NCBI GenBank assembly: GCA_033398695.1
Contig: CM065809.1
Location: 83,991,644-84,055,643 of the forward strand
Direction of reading: 5' to 3'
DNA from: Orobanche coerulescens
Lineage: Eukaryota; Streptophyta; Magnoliopsida; Lamiales; Orobanchaceae
Length of the DNA stretch: 64,000 nucleotides
Part shown: positions 11,752 to 22,467 of the stretch, in pieces
Numbering within the stretch: position 1 is the stretch's first letter
Layout of the letters: the number at the start of each line of letters is the position of its first letter
Notes under the pieces: model-generated
The model's input: only the letters and a program-made list of their open reading frames with translations
Database searches by the model: none
What the model was told of the DNA's origin: nothing
Program-made: the position numbers and the translations under genes

Positions 11752-11945
11752 CATTTTTCGCTGGGCACTCTCTCTCTCTCTAGCTTTTTTCTCTCTGCCT
11801 TCTCTCTAGATTTCTCCACCTACCGCTGCATTTTTTCTCTTCCCAGCGACCCGTTTTGCTCTCTTTTCTCTGGTAACGGCTCTTTCTCCGCCTGTCACCG
11901 CCGCCTCTGAGCGGCGGTCCTTCGCCGTTTCGGGCGATTTTTTCC

Positions 11946-13941
11946 ATGGATCCGTCTAACAAACCCGATGCGGAGGTTTTCCCTCACTTTGCATCGTTCA
12001 ATCTCCCCAAAAATCTGACATCGAATTTCCTAAACTACAAAACACCCTCCTTCTCAAGCAAATCGGCCGACGGGAGGAAGGAAAAGTATCTCACACAAAC
12101 TACCTCGGTACAATCGAATCGGGGCATCTATGTTATAGACGATCTTCATCCGCCATCAAAATCAGTGGAGCGGTCCGGGGATGGCCCTTTACTGGGGAAG
12201 CTTAATGTTAAAATCGGAGACCAAGAGATGGAAGAAGGGGAGATCCTGGATGTAGAGGAGTTTATTCCGGAAACTCCAAAAAGCGACCAAGGGAAAAATC
12301 TGTCCAGCGTCCCTGACGGTCCGGTGGTGGTACCTGCAGTATCTTTTGCGGAAATAGTCAACAACCAACCTCAACGGCCGGAAACACTGGGCACTATTGA
12401 TCTCTCGGGGGAGATGCCGACGGCTGTATTCTCGCCGGAGGAGTGTGCTCAGGTATCGGACGTTTACAAAAACGCCCTAATTGGAAAATTTTCATTTGGC
12501 AAACCTGATAATATCTCTATTGCTAATTTCTTGCAAAAATCGGGTTTTGGTGTGTGCAAAGTTCAATTCTTGAATTTTAAACATGTATTAATCTCACTGC
12601 AAAATGAAGATTTATATGCTAAACTTTGGCTCAAAAGGGAGTTTAATCTTCTTGGATACCCGATGAGGCTTTTTAAATGGGATCCATTTTTCAACTTTAA
12701 ACATGAACCGGCATCCGCTCCAATTTGGATAAAAATTTTTGCTTTGCCCATTCAATGGTTTGATCCGAGGGCGTTACAAACGGTAGGCTCCCTTGTCGGC
12801 AACTATATTAAAGCGGATAACCTCACTTTAAACCGATCCCGGCTGAATTTTGCTAGGATATGTGTGGAAATTAATCTGAAAACTAGACCTCCAAAAACGG
12901 TTGCTATTCAGTGTGGTGATGTTTTTACTAAACTTGAGGTCGAATATGAAAAATTACCTAAATTTTGTCAACATTGTCACCACATTGGGCATGATATTGA
13001 TGAGTGTTATGTCAAAAATCCGGAGCTAAAACCTAAACTTTTTGTGAATAAGTTTGAAAATACGAACAATGCGAAAAAAGGGAAGAATAAAGAAGAATGG
13101 GTGCAGGTTCGTGCTGGAAATAATAAAAATATAGCGGTCGAAAATGTCAAGGGGCAAGGGTCTGGAGTTAACCCAGACCTCCCCGTCCCCCCCCCCCCCC
13201 TCTAACGTGTGTAATGTTGAGGATGTCTCAGGGGAAAGCAAAGAAGATGATGATATCCCAGTTGACAACATGTTTGCTGCCCTCCAGAACGCAGAAGACT
13301 TGGAGCAAATTGAACAACAAATACGGGAAAGTCACGCTTCCAGTAAGAAAAATATTATGTCCCCATCGACATCAGGTAACAAAATAGAAACTCCCACTGC
13401 CCAGAAAGGATTAATGCCGCATGACAGTAGTCATAATGGGCCGAAGGCTTCAGGGCCTGATGACATTAATCTTATTGGGCCGCTTTCAAAATCTGAGGTG
13501 ATTAAATCTGCTCCTATTGCTCCAGATGCTGTTTTAAAATCGGTTGGCTCGACTTCGGGTTCGGGCCCCTCGGCCGCTAGCGGGGGATTAAATTCCCACA
13601 GTGGATCGCCCCAAGAACCCCTTCGAAGCACGAATGAACAGGAGTTATTATCCTCGGATAGTGACTCCGTACATAGAGATTCGAAGGATGATCTTGAGGA
13701 TGCGGGATCCGAACCATCTCTTGAACCGAAAGATGATGATGTTTCTAAATCTTTATCGGATGGTAAAGGAAAAGGTAAAGGGCGGAGAAAGTTAGTCATT
13801 GCTCTTCCTTTTTCTAATGTTTTGGAATCTAAATCGGAATCGCCCGGTAAAAAAACCAATAAAAACAATAAAAAAAATAATACTAGTAAACAATCGGCCG
13901 TCTCATCTAAAATGGAAACTAGACGATCTCGTAATCAATGA
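11946..13941 (+). pseudogene. LINE C ORF1 (CCHC-knuckle RNA-binding protein), split at a C tract
   Basis: The first part (11946-13205, 419 residues) starts MDPSNKPDAEVFPHF and is open throughout. Residues about 150-290 resemble the DUF4283 core of plant LINE ORF1 proteins, and the knuckle CQHCHHIGHDIDEC is near residue 340. It terminates just after a run of 14 C (13187-13200). A second part continues in a different frame to 13941, with the DIPVDNMFAALQNAEDLEQIEQQ segment, a Ser/Gly-rich linker and a Lys/Asn-rich C terminus. The same two-part layout in B and D shows the second half belongs to the family protein or is made by frameshifting. The final TGA overlaps the ORF2 ATG. Confidence 0.88.
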
Positions 13942-16900
13942 TTAGTGTCATTATTTGGAATGTGAGAGGCATCGGGAATGAATCGGCCCAAAAAATTGTT
14001 AAATTGCTTAAGAAGGATCATCGTCCTAATATTTTGGCCCTTATTGAGCCTAAAGTTGCTTTAAACGTGTCTTTTTTTGTAGGTTGTTTGGTTTTGATAA
14101 TGTCGTGGCAAATGCTAATAATCATATTTGGATCTTTTCGGACCATACCACTAACATTCGTGTTTTACATAATGCGGATCAAATGCTCCATACCCAAATT
14201 AATTATAAGGACTTGACTTATCCGTTTTTACTCACTGTTGTTTATGGCAAAAATACCAAAATTGAGAGACGTTCTCTTTGGGAGGATCTTATCTCGGTTA
14301 GTCAAAATCATATCCCTTGGATGGTAGGCGGTGATTTCAATATCGTCCTATATCCACAGGAAAAAAAAGGGGACACCCCTCCTATCCTTTCCGAAATGGA
14401 GGAATTTAGGGACGCGGTCCTTGAATGCGACCTCATGGACGGAGGATATGTGGGATCACCTTTCACTTGGTATAGTAATTCGGTGTGGTAAAGATTGGAT
14501 CGGATTCTCTTTTCTTCGGAATGGGTGAACAAATTTCCTAATTGTTGTGTGAGACATATCCCGAGGCATACCTCTGACCATAATTCTCTTTTGTGCAATT
14601 TTATCCCGGATTTTAATCGGCCCAAAGCGTCTTTTCGTTTCCAAAACATGTGGGTTCAACACCATCTTTTTTTTCAAACCGTTAAAGACTCTTGGGATAT
14701 TCCCTCGCCCTTCTCGGGCCTTCTTAAATTGTCGAACAAGCTTTTACGCCTCAAACTCACTCTCAAAGAATGGAACAAATTTACTTTCGGCAACATTTTT
14801 AAAAATGTTGATAGAATTCAAACGGAGGTTGCCGAGGCCGAAGAGAATTTTGACTCCGATCCTTCCATTGCCAACATGGTCAATCTTAAAAAACTCAATG
14901 CTTCCCTTATTCGTACATTGTCTATGGAAGAGTCCTTTTGGAAACAAAAGGCCCGTATGAAATGGACAATGGAAGGGGAAAGAAATAGTAAATTTTTCTA
15001 TGACTTGGTTAAGAAAAAAAGGCACAACAACCACATTCATAGTATTCATGATAATGGGTCCATCATCACGGATGAGGTTGGTATTCATCAATCGGCCGTG
15101 GGGTATTTTTCGAATTTATTCAAAAACGAACCGGTTGACATTGACCATTTCGACAAAGATCTTATTTCCAATGTCATTCTTGATTGTGACAATTTTTTTA
15201 TGTGTTGTCCCCCTACCCTTGATGAGATTAAGAAAATTGTTTTTGATATGGAGGGGGATAGTGTGGCCGGTCCCGATGGCGTTAATGCGAAATTTTTTCA
15301 ATCGTGTTGGGATATTATTAAAGGTGATGTTTTGGAGGCGGTTTTAGATTTTTTTGGGGGGGCCGATCTCTCGCAAGCGTTTTGCTCTACGGCTATAACG
15401 CTCATTCCCAAAATCCCCTCCCCCAACTCTTGGAAAGATTTTAGACCGATTAGTTTGTGCAATACTACTTACAAGATTATTTCCAAAATTCTTAGCAAAC
15501 GGTTGAGCTCGATCCTCCCGAGGATTATCAATCCCGCTCAATCGGGTTTCATAAAGGACCGATTAATCACGGATAATATTCTCACGGCCTTAGAAGTCGT
15601 CCATGACATATCTCGTTCTAAGGATAACTCGGTTATTAAACTTGATATGGAAAAAGCTTATGATAGGATTAATTGGGGTTTTCTCTTCAAAGTGCTTACT
15701 AGTTTTGGTTTCTCCCCTAATCTTATTAAATTATTTCGTCAATGTGTTTGCAATGCTTGGTTTTCTATTATTATCAATGGCTCATCCGTGGGTTTTTTTA
15801 AAAGTGAGAGGGGTCTTAGACAAGGGGATCCTTTATCCCCTCTTCTTTTTATTTTGGCCGAGGATTACCTTTCGAGGAACATTGATCATACTTTCAATAA
15901 AAATCCGACCATGTTTTTCACTATTCGCAAAAACGTTCATATTTCTCATCTTGCGTTTGCCGATGACATGCTCCTTTTTGTTAATGCGTCTCATAATAAC
16001 CTAATTTTGCTTAGACGGTGTCTCCAACATTTTGAAGCGGTTTCGGGGCAAAAAATTAATAATGCTAAAAGTACTTTTCTTATGCATAACCCGACCGCCG
16101 GCGATGTCGCTCGTGTTAAGGACATCATGGGCTTTTCTTTTTCGGAACTCCCCATGAATTACCTTGGTGTCCCTATTTGGAAAGGCAACCCCACTTTTAA
16201 TATGTTTAGTAACGCCATCCTTAAAATCCAAAACAAAATTTGTACTTGGAATCATCACCTCCTTTCTTTAGGAGGGAGGATCGAGCTTATAAAGTCGGTT
16301 CTCAATTCCATCCTCTTTTATAATCTTCAAGTTATCAAACCCCCGGCTAATGTTATCCTTTTCTTTGAGAGGCTTTTTAATAAATTCCTTTGGGGTTCTA
16401 ACGAGCGTAAGAAAAAAATGCACTGGGCCGCTTGGAAAAGACTTTGTTACCCTACTCACGAAGGTGGGATTGGGTGCCGTGATTTAAATGATTTAATCCA
16501 AGCGCCGGAGTTTAAAATGTGGTGGAGATTTAGGACCAATAAGAATATTTGGTCTAACTTTCTTATGGCTAAATATTGCAAAAGGCTTCACCCCATGGTG
16601 GTCAAACCTAATCCTTTTGATTCCCCCAATTGGAAAAGGTTATGTGCCATTCGTGGGGAGGTTGATAAATTCATTTTTTGGAATAGTGGCAATGCTAATT
16701 CATCTTTTTGGCATGATAATTGGTGCGATTTGAGTCCCCTTTCGAATTTGTTTCCCACGAAGTCTAAAGAGTGTCTTAATAAATTTTGGAATAACGGGGA
16801 GTGGAACTACTCCAAGCTTAAGGAGATCCTTCCCCAAGGGTATTGTGATTATATTTGCTCTCTTCCATGTAATGTATCCAATTGCAAACCGAGTTGGAAG

Positions 16901-18028
16901 CTTTCATCTAACGGGGATTTCTCGTTTAATAATACATGGGAGAAAGTCCGCCAAAAAAAGCCCTCCCATTTGATTCTTATGAAGTGTTGGAATTTTGCTA
17001 TCACTCCTACCATCTCGGTGTTTATGGTCCGGGTTTTTAATAATTGGATCCCCACGCCCGATTGTTTAATTCGTAGGGGGATGGTTGCCGACACTCGTTG
17101 TTATTGTTGTAACGGGGACGAAACTCTCATCCACTTGTTGTGGGATGGGCCCGTGGCTAGCAAAGTGTGGGACTATTTCCATTCTTTGGTGGGATGGCCG
17201 AAACTCATCACCAAGGATCTCAATCTTATCTTTCCATCTTGGTTCAACAAAACTTTTGGTAAGACTCATATATTTCATATCATTCCCGTGCTCATATGTT
17301 GGTTTTTATGGTGTTGTAGGAATGATAAAAGAATGAAGCAAATTCCATTTACGGTTGATCGTGTGTGTTCCCGGATTTGGGCGTACTTAAAATCCATCAA
17401 AGTCGAGGGGAAGAATCGGATATATTTTTGGAAAGGGTCCGACATTTTGGCGGGCTTTCTCGGCTACAATGCTAAGTCAAATTTCACTCGCAAAGTGGTT
17501 AGTGTTCGTTGGTTGAAACCGACGTCCGGGTGGGTTAAACTTAACACGGACGGGGCGGCCAAGGGGAACCCGGGTCCCGCGGCCGCCGGCGGGATTCTTA
17601 GGGATCATCTCGGGTCGGCCGTTTTTTATTTTTGGGAATTTGTTGGCTGGCAAACTAACACCTTCGCGGAGCTTCATGCCATTTGGAGAGGTCTTCTCCT
17701 TTGTGTGGAGAAAGGTTTTTCTAATGTTTGGGTTGAAGTGGATTCCTCCATATCTCTCAAATTACTCAAGGAGAACTCTTCATCTCCTTGGAATGTTCAA
17801 AGCTTAATTTGCAAAATTCACAAACTTTCTACTTGCATTAATGTTCGCTTTTCTCATATCTATAGGGAAGGGAACGCGGTGGCCGATTATTTTGCTAACC
17901 AAGGATGCCACCATCGAGATTATTTTTGTTCGGATGGCCATGATCTCAAGGGGAGGATCCTTGGTCTTATTCGGTTAGATAAAATGTGTTACCCTTACTT
18001 AAGATGTAAAAAATTGTTTTCTCCTTAG
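13938..18028 (+). pseudogene. LINE C ORF2 polyprotein, broken by a T tract and one nonsense codon
   Basis: ORF2 spans about 1363 codons. Rough residue positions: endonuclease 1-230 (IIWNVRGIGN at the start, GGDFNIVLY near 131, SDHNSLL near 212); RT with LDMEKAYDR near 566, GLRQGDPLSPLLF near 630 and FADDMLLF near 673; Cys/His zf-RVT-like region near 1036; RNase H with TDGAAKGNPG near 1203 and VADYFANQG near 1315. Breaks are a T run at 14072-14078, where the frame changes, and TAA at 14489-14491 where B and D have CAA. From 14495 to 18028 the frame is open for 1177 residues, covering RT and RNase H. Confidence 0.93.
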
Positions 18029-18076
18029 TTGGCGTCTTCATGGCCATCGCTTTTTTGATTTAATTGTGGACGTGTA

Positions 18077-18136
18077 GAGGGGTTCGTCCGCCCTCAATTT
18101 TTTACTTTGGGCGTGTAGTGGGGCTCGTCCCCCCAC
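18077..18136 (+). other. LINE C 3' UTR twin hairpins
   Basis: Hairpin 1 at 18077-18095 (GAGGG/CCCTC) and hairpin 2 at 18118-18136 (GTGGG/CCCAC). Spacing and loop core TCGTCC are as in A and B, although the intervening sequence differs. Confidence 0.75.
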
Positions 18137-18198
18137 ATTCCTTTTGGTCCGTCTAATATATGTGGTGTTTTGGGTTAAAAAAAAAAAAAAAAAAAAAA

Positions 18199-18213
18199 GT
18201 ATGAACTAATTTA
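18199..18213 (+). repeat. 18S target segment between LINEs C and D, one base changed
   Basis: GTATGAACTAATTTA follows the poly(A) tail of C and precedes D. It differs from the 18S segment by one C-to-T change near its end. Confidence 0.9.
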
Positions 18214-18428
18214 CAATTCAGCATTTTTTTTCGCTGGGCACTCTCTCTCTCTCTAGCTTTTTTCTCTCTGCCTTCTCTCTAGAATTCTCCACCTACCGCT
18301 GCCTTTTTTCTCTCCCCAGCGACCCGTTTTGCTCTCATTCCACTGATAACGTCCATCTCTCCTCCTGTCACCGCCGCCTCTGCGCGGCGGTCTTCCTCTT
18401 TTTATTCGTTTTTTTGGACGATTTCCCC

Positions 18429-20428
18429 ATGGAATCGTCGCCCAAACCCGATGCGGAGGTTTTCCCTCATTTTGCATCGTTTAATCTTCCTAAAAATTTG
18501 ACTACGAATTTCCTAAACTACAAAAAACCCTCCTCCTCTAGCAAATCGGCGACCGACGGGAGGCAGGAGAAAATTTTCGCACAAAAAACTTCGATGCAAT
18601 CGAATCGGGGCCTCTATGTTATGGAAGACCTTCTTCCGCCAACAAAATCGGTTCAGCGGTCCGGTGATGGCCCTTTTTTGGAGAAGCTTAATGTTAAAAC
18701 CGGAGCTCATGAGATGGAAGAAGGGGAGATTCCGGATGTGGAGGAGTTTATTCCGGAAACTCCAAAAAGCGACCAAGGGAAAAAGTCCAGCGTCCCTGAT
18801 GGTTCGGTGCAAGTGCCTCCGTTGTCTTTTGTGAAAATAGTAAACAACCAACCTCAACGGCCGGAAGCTTTGGGCACGATTGATCTCTCGGGGGAGATGC
18901 CGACGGCGGTCTTCTTACCGGAGGAGTGTGCTCAGGTATCGGACGTTTACAAAAACGCCCTAATTGGAAAATTTTCATTTGGAAAACCTGATAATATCTC
19001 TATTGCGAATTTCTTGCAAAAATCTGGTTTTGGTATGTGCAAAGTCCAATTCTTGAATTTTAAACATGTATTAATATCCCTGCAAAGTGAAGATTTATAT
19101 GCGAAATTATGGCTCAAACGGGAATTTAACCTGCTCGGGTACCCGATGAGACTCTTTAAATGGGATCCATTTTTCAATTTCAAACATGAACCGGCTTCGG
19201 CCCCAATTTGGATAAAAAATTTTGCTTTGCCCATTCAATGGTTTGATCCGAGGGCGTTACAAACGGTCGGTTCCCTTGTCGGCAATTATATTAAAGCGGA
19301 TAACCTCACTTTAAACCGTTCCCGGCTGAATTTTGCTAGGATATGTATGGAAATTAATCTGAAAAATAGACCACCAAAAACGGTTGCTATTCGTTGTGGT
19401 GATGTTTTTACTAAACTCGAGGTAGAATATGAAAAACTACCTAAATTTTGCCACCATTGTCACCACATTGGTCATGATATTGATGAGTGTTATGTCAAAA
19501 ATCCGGAGCTTAAACCGAAAGTTTTTGTGAATAAGTTTGAGAACACGAACAATGTGAAAAAAGGTAAAAATAAAGAAGAATGGGTGCAGGTTCATGCTGG
19601 AAACCACAAAAATATATCGACCGATAATATCAAGGGGAAAGGGTCTGGAGTTAACCCAGACCTCCCCGTTCCCCTCCCCCCTCTAACGTGTGTATAGTTG
19701 AGGATGACACAGGGAATTCGAAAGAGGATGATGATATTCCAGTGGACAACATGTTTGCTGCCCTCCAGAACGAGGAAGATTTGGAGCAAATTGAACAACA
19801 AATTCGTGAGACTCACTCCTCCAGTAAGAAAAACAAACTGTCACCTTCAACATCAGGTAACAAAAAAAAGAATCCCTCTGCCCAAAAGGAGTCAGGGACG
19901 AATAACAAAAAGGTTTCCCCCACTGCCCAAAATTTGTCAGGGCCGTTTCACATTAAACAGAATGGGCCGGGCCCAGAATGTGAGGTTATTACCTCTGCCC
20001 CAATTGCTCCTGACATTGTTTTAAAATCTGTTGGCTCGACTTCGGGTTCGGGTTCCTCGGCCGCTAGTGGGGGATCTAATACCCATAGTGGCTCTCCCCA
20101 AGAACCCCTACGAATCACGAATGAGCAGGAGTTATTATCCTCGGATAGTGACTCCCTACATAGAGATTCGAAGGACGATCTTGAGGAAGCGGGGTCCGAA
20201 CCATCTTTTGATCCGATAGATGATGGTCTTTCTAAGTCTTTCTCGGATGGTAAAGGAGAAGGAAAAGGGCGGAGAAAGTTAGTCATTGCTCTTCCTTTCT
20301 CTAATGTTTTGGAATCTAAATCGGAATCGCCCGGTAAAAAAACCAATAAAAACAATAAAAAAAATAATACTAATAAACAGTCGGCCGTCTCATCTAAAAT
20401 GGAAACTAGACGATCTCGTAATCAATGA
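18429..20428 (+). pseudogene. LINE D ORF1, split at a C/T-rich tract
   Basis: The start at 18429 (MESSPKPDAEVFPHF) aligns with ORF1 of B and C and is preferred over upstream in-frame non-ATG codons. The first part is open to the TAG ending at 19697, with the DUF4283-like core and the knuckle CHHCHHIGHDIDEC. The frame change occurs at 19669-19681. The second part runs to 20428 with the same Ser/Gly/acidic and Lys/Asn-rich composition as in B and C. The frame offset between the halves differs from that in B and C. The TGA overlaps the ORF2 ATG at 20425. Confidence 0.87.
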
Positions 20429-21619
20429 TTAGTGTCATTATTTGGAATGTGAGAGGCATCGGGAATGAATCGGCCCAAAAAATTGTTAAATTGCTTAAGA
20501 AGGATCATCGTCCTAATATTTTGGCCCTTATTGAGCCTAAGGTTGCTTTGAACGCACCCTTTTTTTTGTAGGTTGTTTGGTTTTGATAATGTCGTGGCGA
20601 ACTCTAATAATCATATTTGGATTTTTTCGGACCATGCCACTAACATACGTGTTTTACATAATGCAGATCAAATGATCCATACTCAAATTAATTTCAAGGA
20701 TTTGATTCATCCGTTTTTACTCACTGTTGTTTATGGCAAAAATACCAAAATTGAGAGACGTTCTCTTTGGGAGGATCTTATTTCGGTTAGTCAAAATCAT
20801 ATCCCTTGGATGGTAGGCGGTGATTTCAATATCGTCCTATATCCACAGGAAAAAAAGGGGACACCCCTCCTATCCTTTCCGAAATGGAGGAATTTAGGGA
20901 CGCGGTCCTTGAATGCGACCTCATGGACGGAGGATATGTGGGATCCCCTTTCACTTGGTATAGTAATTCGGTGTGGCAAAGATTGGATCGGATTTTCTTT
21001 TCTTCGGAATGGGTGAACAAATTCCCTCATTGTTGTGTCAGACACATCCCGAGGCATACCTCTGACCATAATTCACTTTTGTGCATTTTTAGCCCGGATG
21101 CTAATCGGCCCAAATCGTATTTTCGTTTTCAAAACATGTGGGTTCAACACCATCTTTTTTTACAAACGGTTAAAGATTCTTGGGACATTCCCTCGCCCTA
21201 CCCGGGCCTTCTTAAATTGTCGAACAAGCTTTTACGTCTCAAACTCACTCTAAAAGAGTGGAACAAGTTCACTTTCGGCAACATTTTTAAAAACGTTAAA
21301 AAAATCCAAATGGAGGTTGCCGAGGCCGAAGGGATCTTTGACTCGGATCCAACCATTGGCAACATGGTTAATCTTAAAAAACTCAATGCTTCCCTTATTC
21401 GCACATTATCCATGGAAGAGTCCTTTTGGAAACAAAAGGCCCGTATGAAATGGACAATGGAAGGGGAAAGAAATAGCAAATTCTTCCATGATTTGGTTAA
21501 GAAAAAAAGGCACAACAACCACATTCATAGCATTCATGATAATGGGTCCATCATCTCGGATGAGATTGGTATTCATCAATCGGCCGTGACTTACTTTTCG
21601 AATTTATTCAAAAACGATT
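20425..21619 (+). pseudogene. LINE D ORF2, N-terminal fragment (endonuclease and linker to RT)
   Basis: It starts with the ATG at 20425 and the IIWNVRGIGN motif. The frame breaks at the T run 20560-20567 and again at an A run near 20850, which has seven A where B and C have eight. The endonuclease motifs GGDFN, GSPFTWYSN and SDHNSLL are present. The sequence ends before the RT palm, at the junction with the gypsy fragment, so no RT or RNase H is encoded. Confidence 0.9.
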
Positions 21620-21723
21620 TCCCTCTTTCACGAACGGACTTATGGCAGCAGCAGACTTTTCCGATCGTGGCTGGTCAGATAGCGATGATGGCATGTCCAC
21701 ATGCTCGAGAAATGCTACTCGTA

Positions 21724-22467
21724 CTACATCTTTCTTAAAAGTTGGACCATCTGACACGGAATCTGAATTTTTCGACTGACGATGTTTTCGGTGTTTTTCT
21801 TTTGCAACGGCCTCCACACTTCACTTAGTGAGCTCTTATCAACACCTCCCGGCCATGAAAAGGATTTGAATACTTGGAACGTAACATGCTCCTCTTGAAC
21901 CCGCAGAGTTAATTCTCCTTTTTCCACGTCAATAAGAGTTCTGCCGGTCGCTAAAAATGGTCGCCCCAAGATAATCGGGATATCTTCATCTTCCTCCATG
22001 TCGAGAACAATAAAGTCCGCTGGAAAGATAAATTTATCCACTTTTACTAACACATCCTCAATCACTCCTCTCGGATACTTAATAGATCGATCCGCTAATT
22101 GCAAGGAGACCGTCGTCGGCTTTGCTTCTCCAACTCCCAGCTTTTTGAAAATGGACAGAGGCATGAGGTTGATACTAGCACTGAGATCACACAACGCCTT
22201 ATTAAAAGAGAGATTCCCCATGGTGCACGATATGTTGAAACTTCCCGGATCTTTCAATTTTGGTGGAAGCTTCTTTTGAAGAATCGCGCTGCATTCCTCC
22301 GTCAAGGCGACTGTCTCAAACTCCTCGAGTTTTCTTTTCTTTGACAAGATATATTTCATGAATTTAACGTAGCTTGGCATTTGTTCCAACGCGTCAGCAA
22401 ATGGAATGTTAATATGAAGCTTCTTGAACACGTCGAGGAACTTAGAGAATTGCTTGTCCACCTTTTT
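21724..22467 (-). pseudogene. Gypsy aspartic protease region
   Basis: In the same frame as gag and separated from it by one TAG codon. It begins KKVDKQFSKFLDVFKKLHIN and contains ALCDLSASINLMPLSIF, the retropepsin active-site region of this clade, with the Asp kept. It also has the IILGRPFLATGRTLID motif. It would process Gag-Pol. Downstream of about 21810 another frame (through MPSSLSDQP) may be the original continuation, which suggests a frameshift. The reading stops at TAA 21724-21726, and no RT follows. Confidence 0.85.

Larger units (their letters stand above)
11752..18198 (+). mobile_element. LINE C: full-length 18S-targeted LINE (6.4 kb)
   Basis: The element begins CATTTTTCGCTGGGCACTC, followed by the CT-rich 5' UTR shared with B and D. 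It ends in a poly(A) tail (18177-18198) followed by an 18S target copy with one change (GTATGAACTAATTTA). ORF1 and ORF2 are arranged as in B. Defects are the ORF1 C-tract, the ORF2 T-tract and one CAA-to-TAA nonsense change at 14489-14491. It is the most complete copy in the window and the best reference for the family. Confidence 0.94.
18214..21619 (+). mobile_element. LINE D: 18S-targeted LINE, 3' part missing
   Basis: It begins with about 18 bp not found in B (CAATTCAGCATTTTTTTT), then the shared CGCTGGGCACTCTCTC 5' end. ORF1 and the first quarter of ORF2 are present. Similarity to B and C stops at about 21619 (AATTTATTCAAAAACGAT), where minus-strand gypsy sequence begins. There is no poly(A) tail or target duplication on the right, so the rest was removed by rearrangement or by an assembly join. 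Confidence 0.92.
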
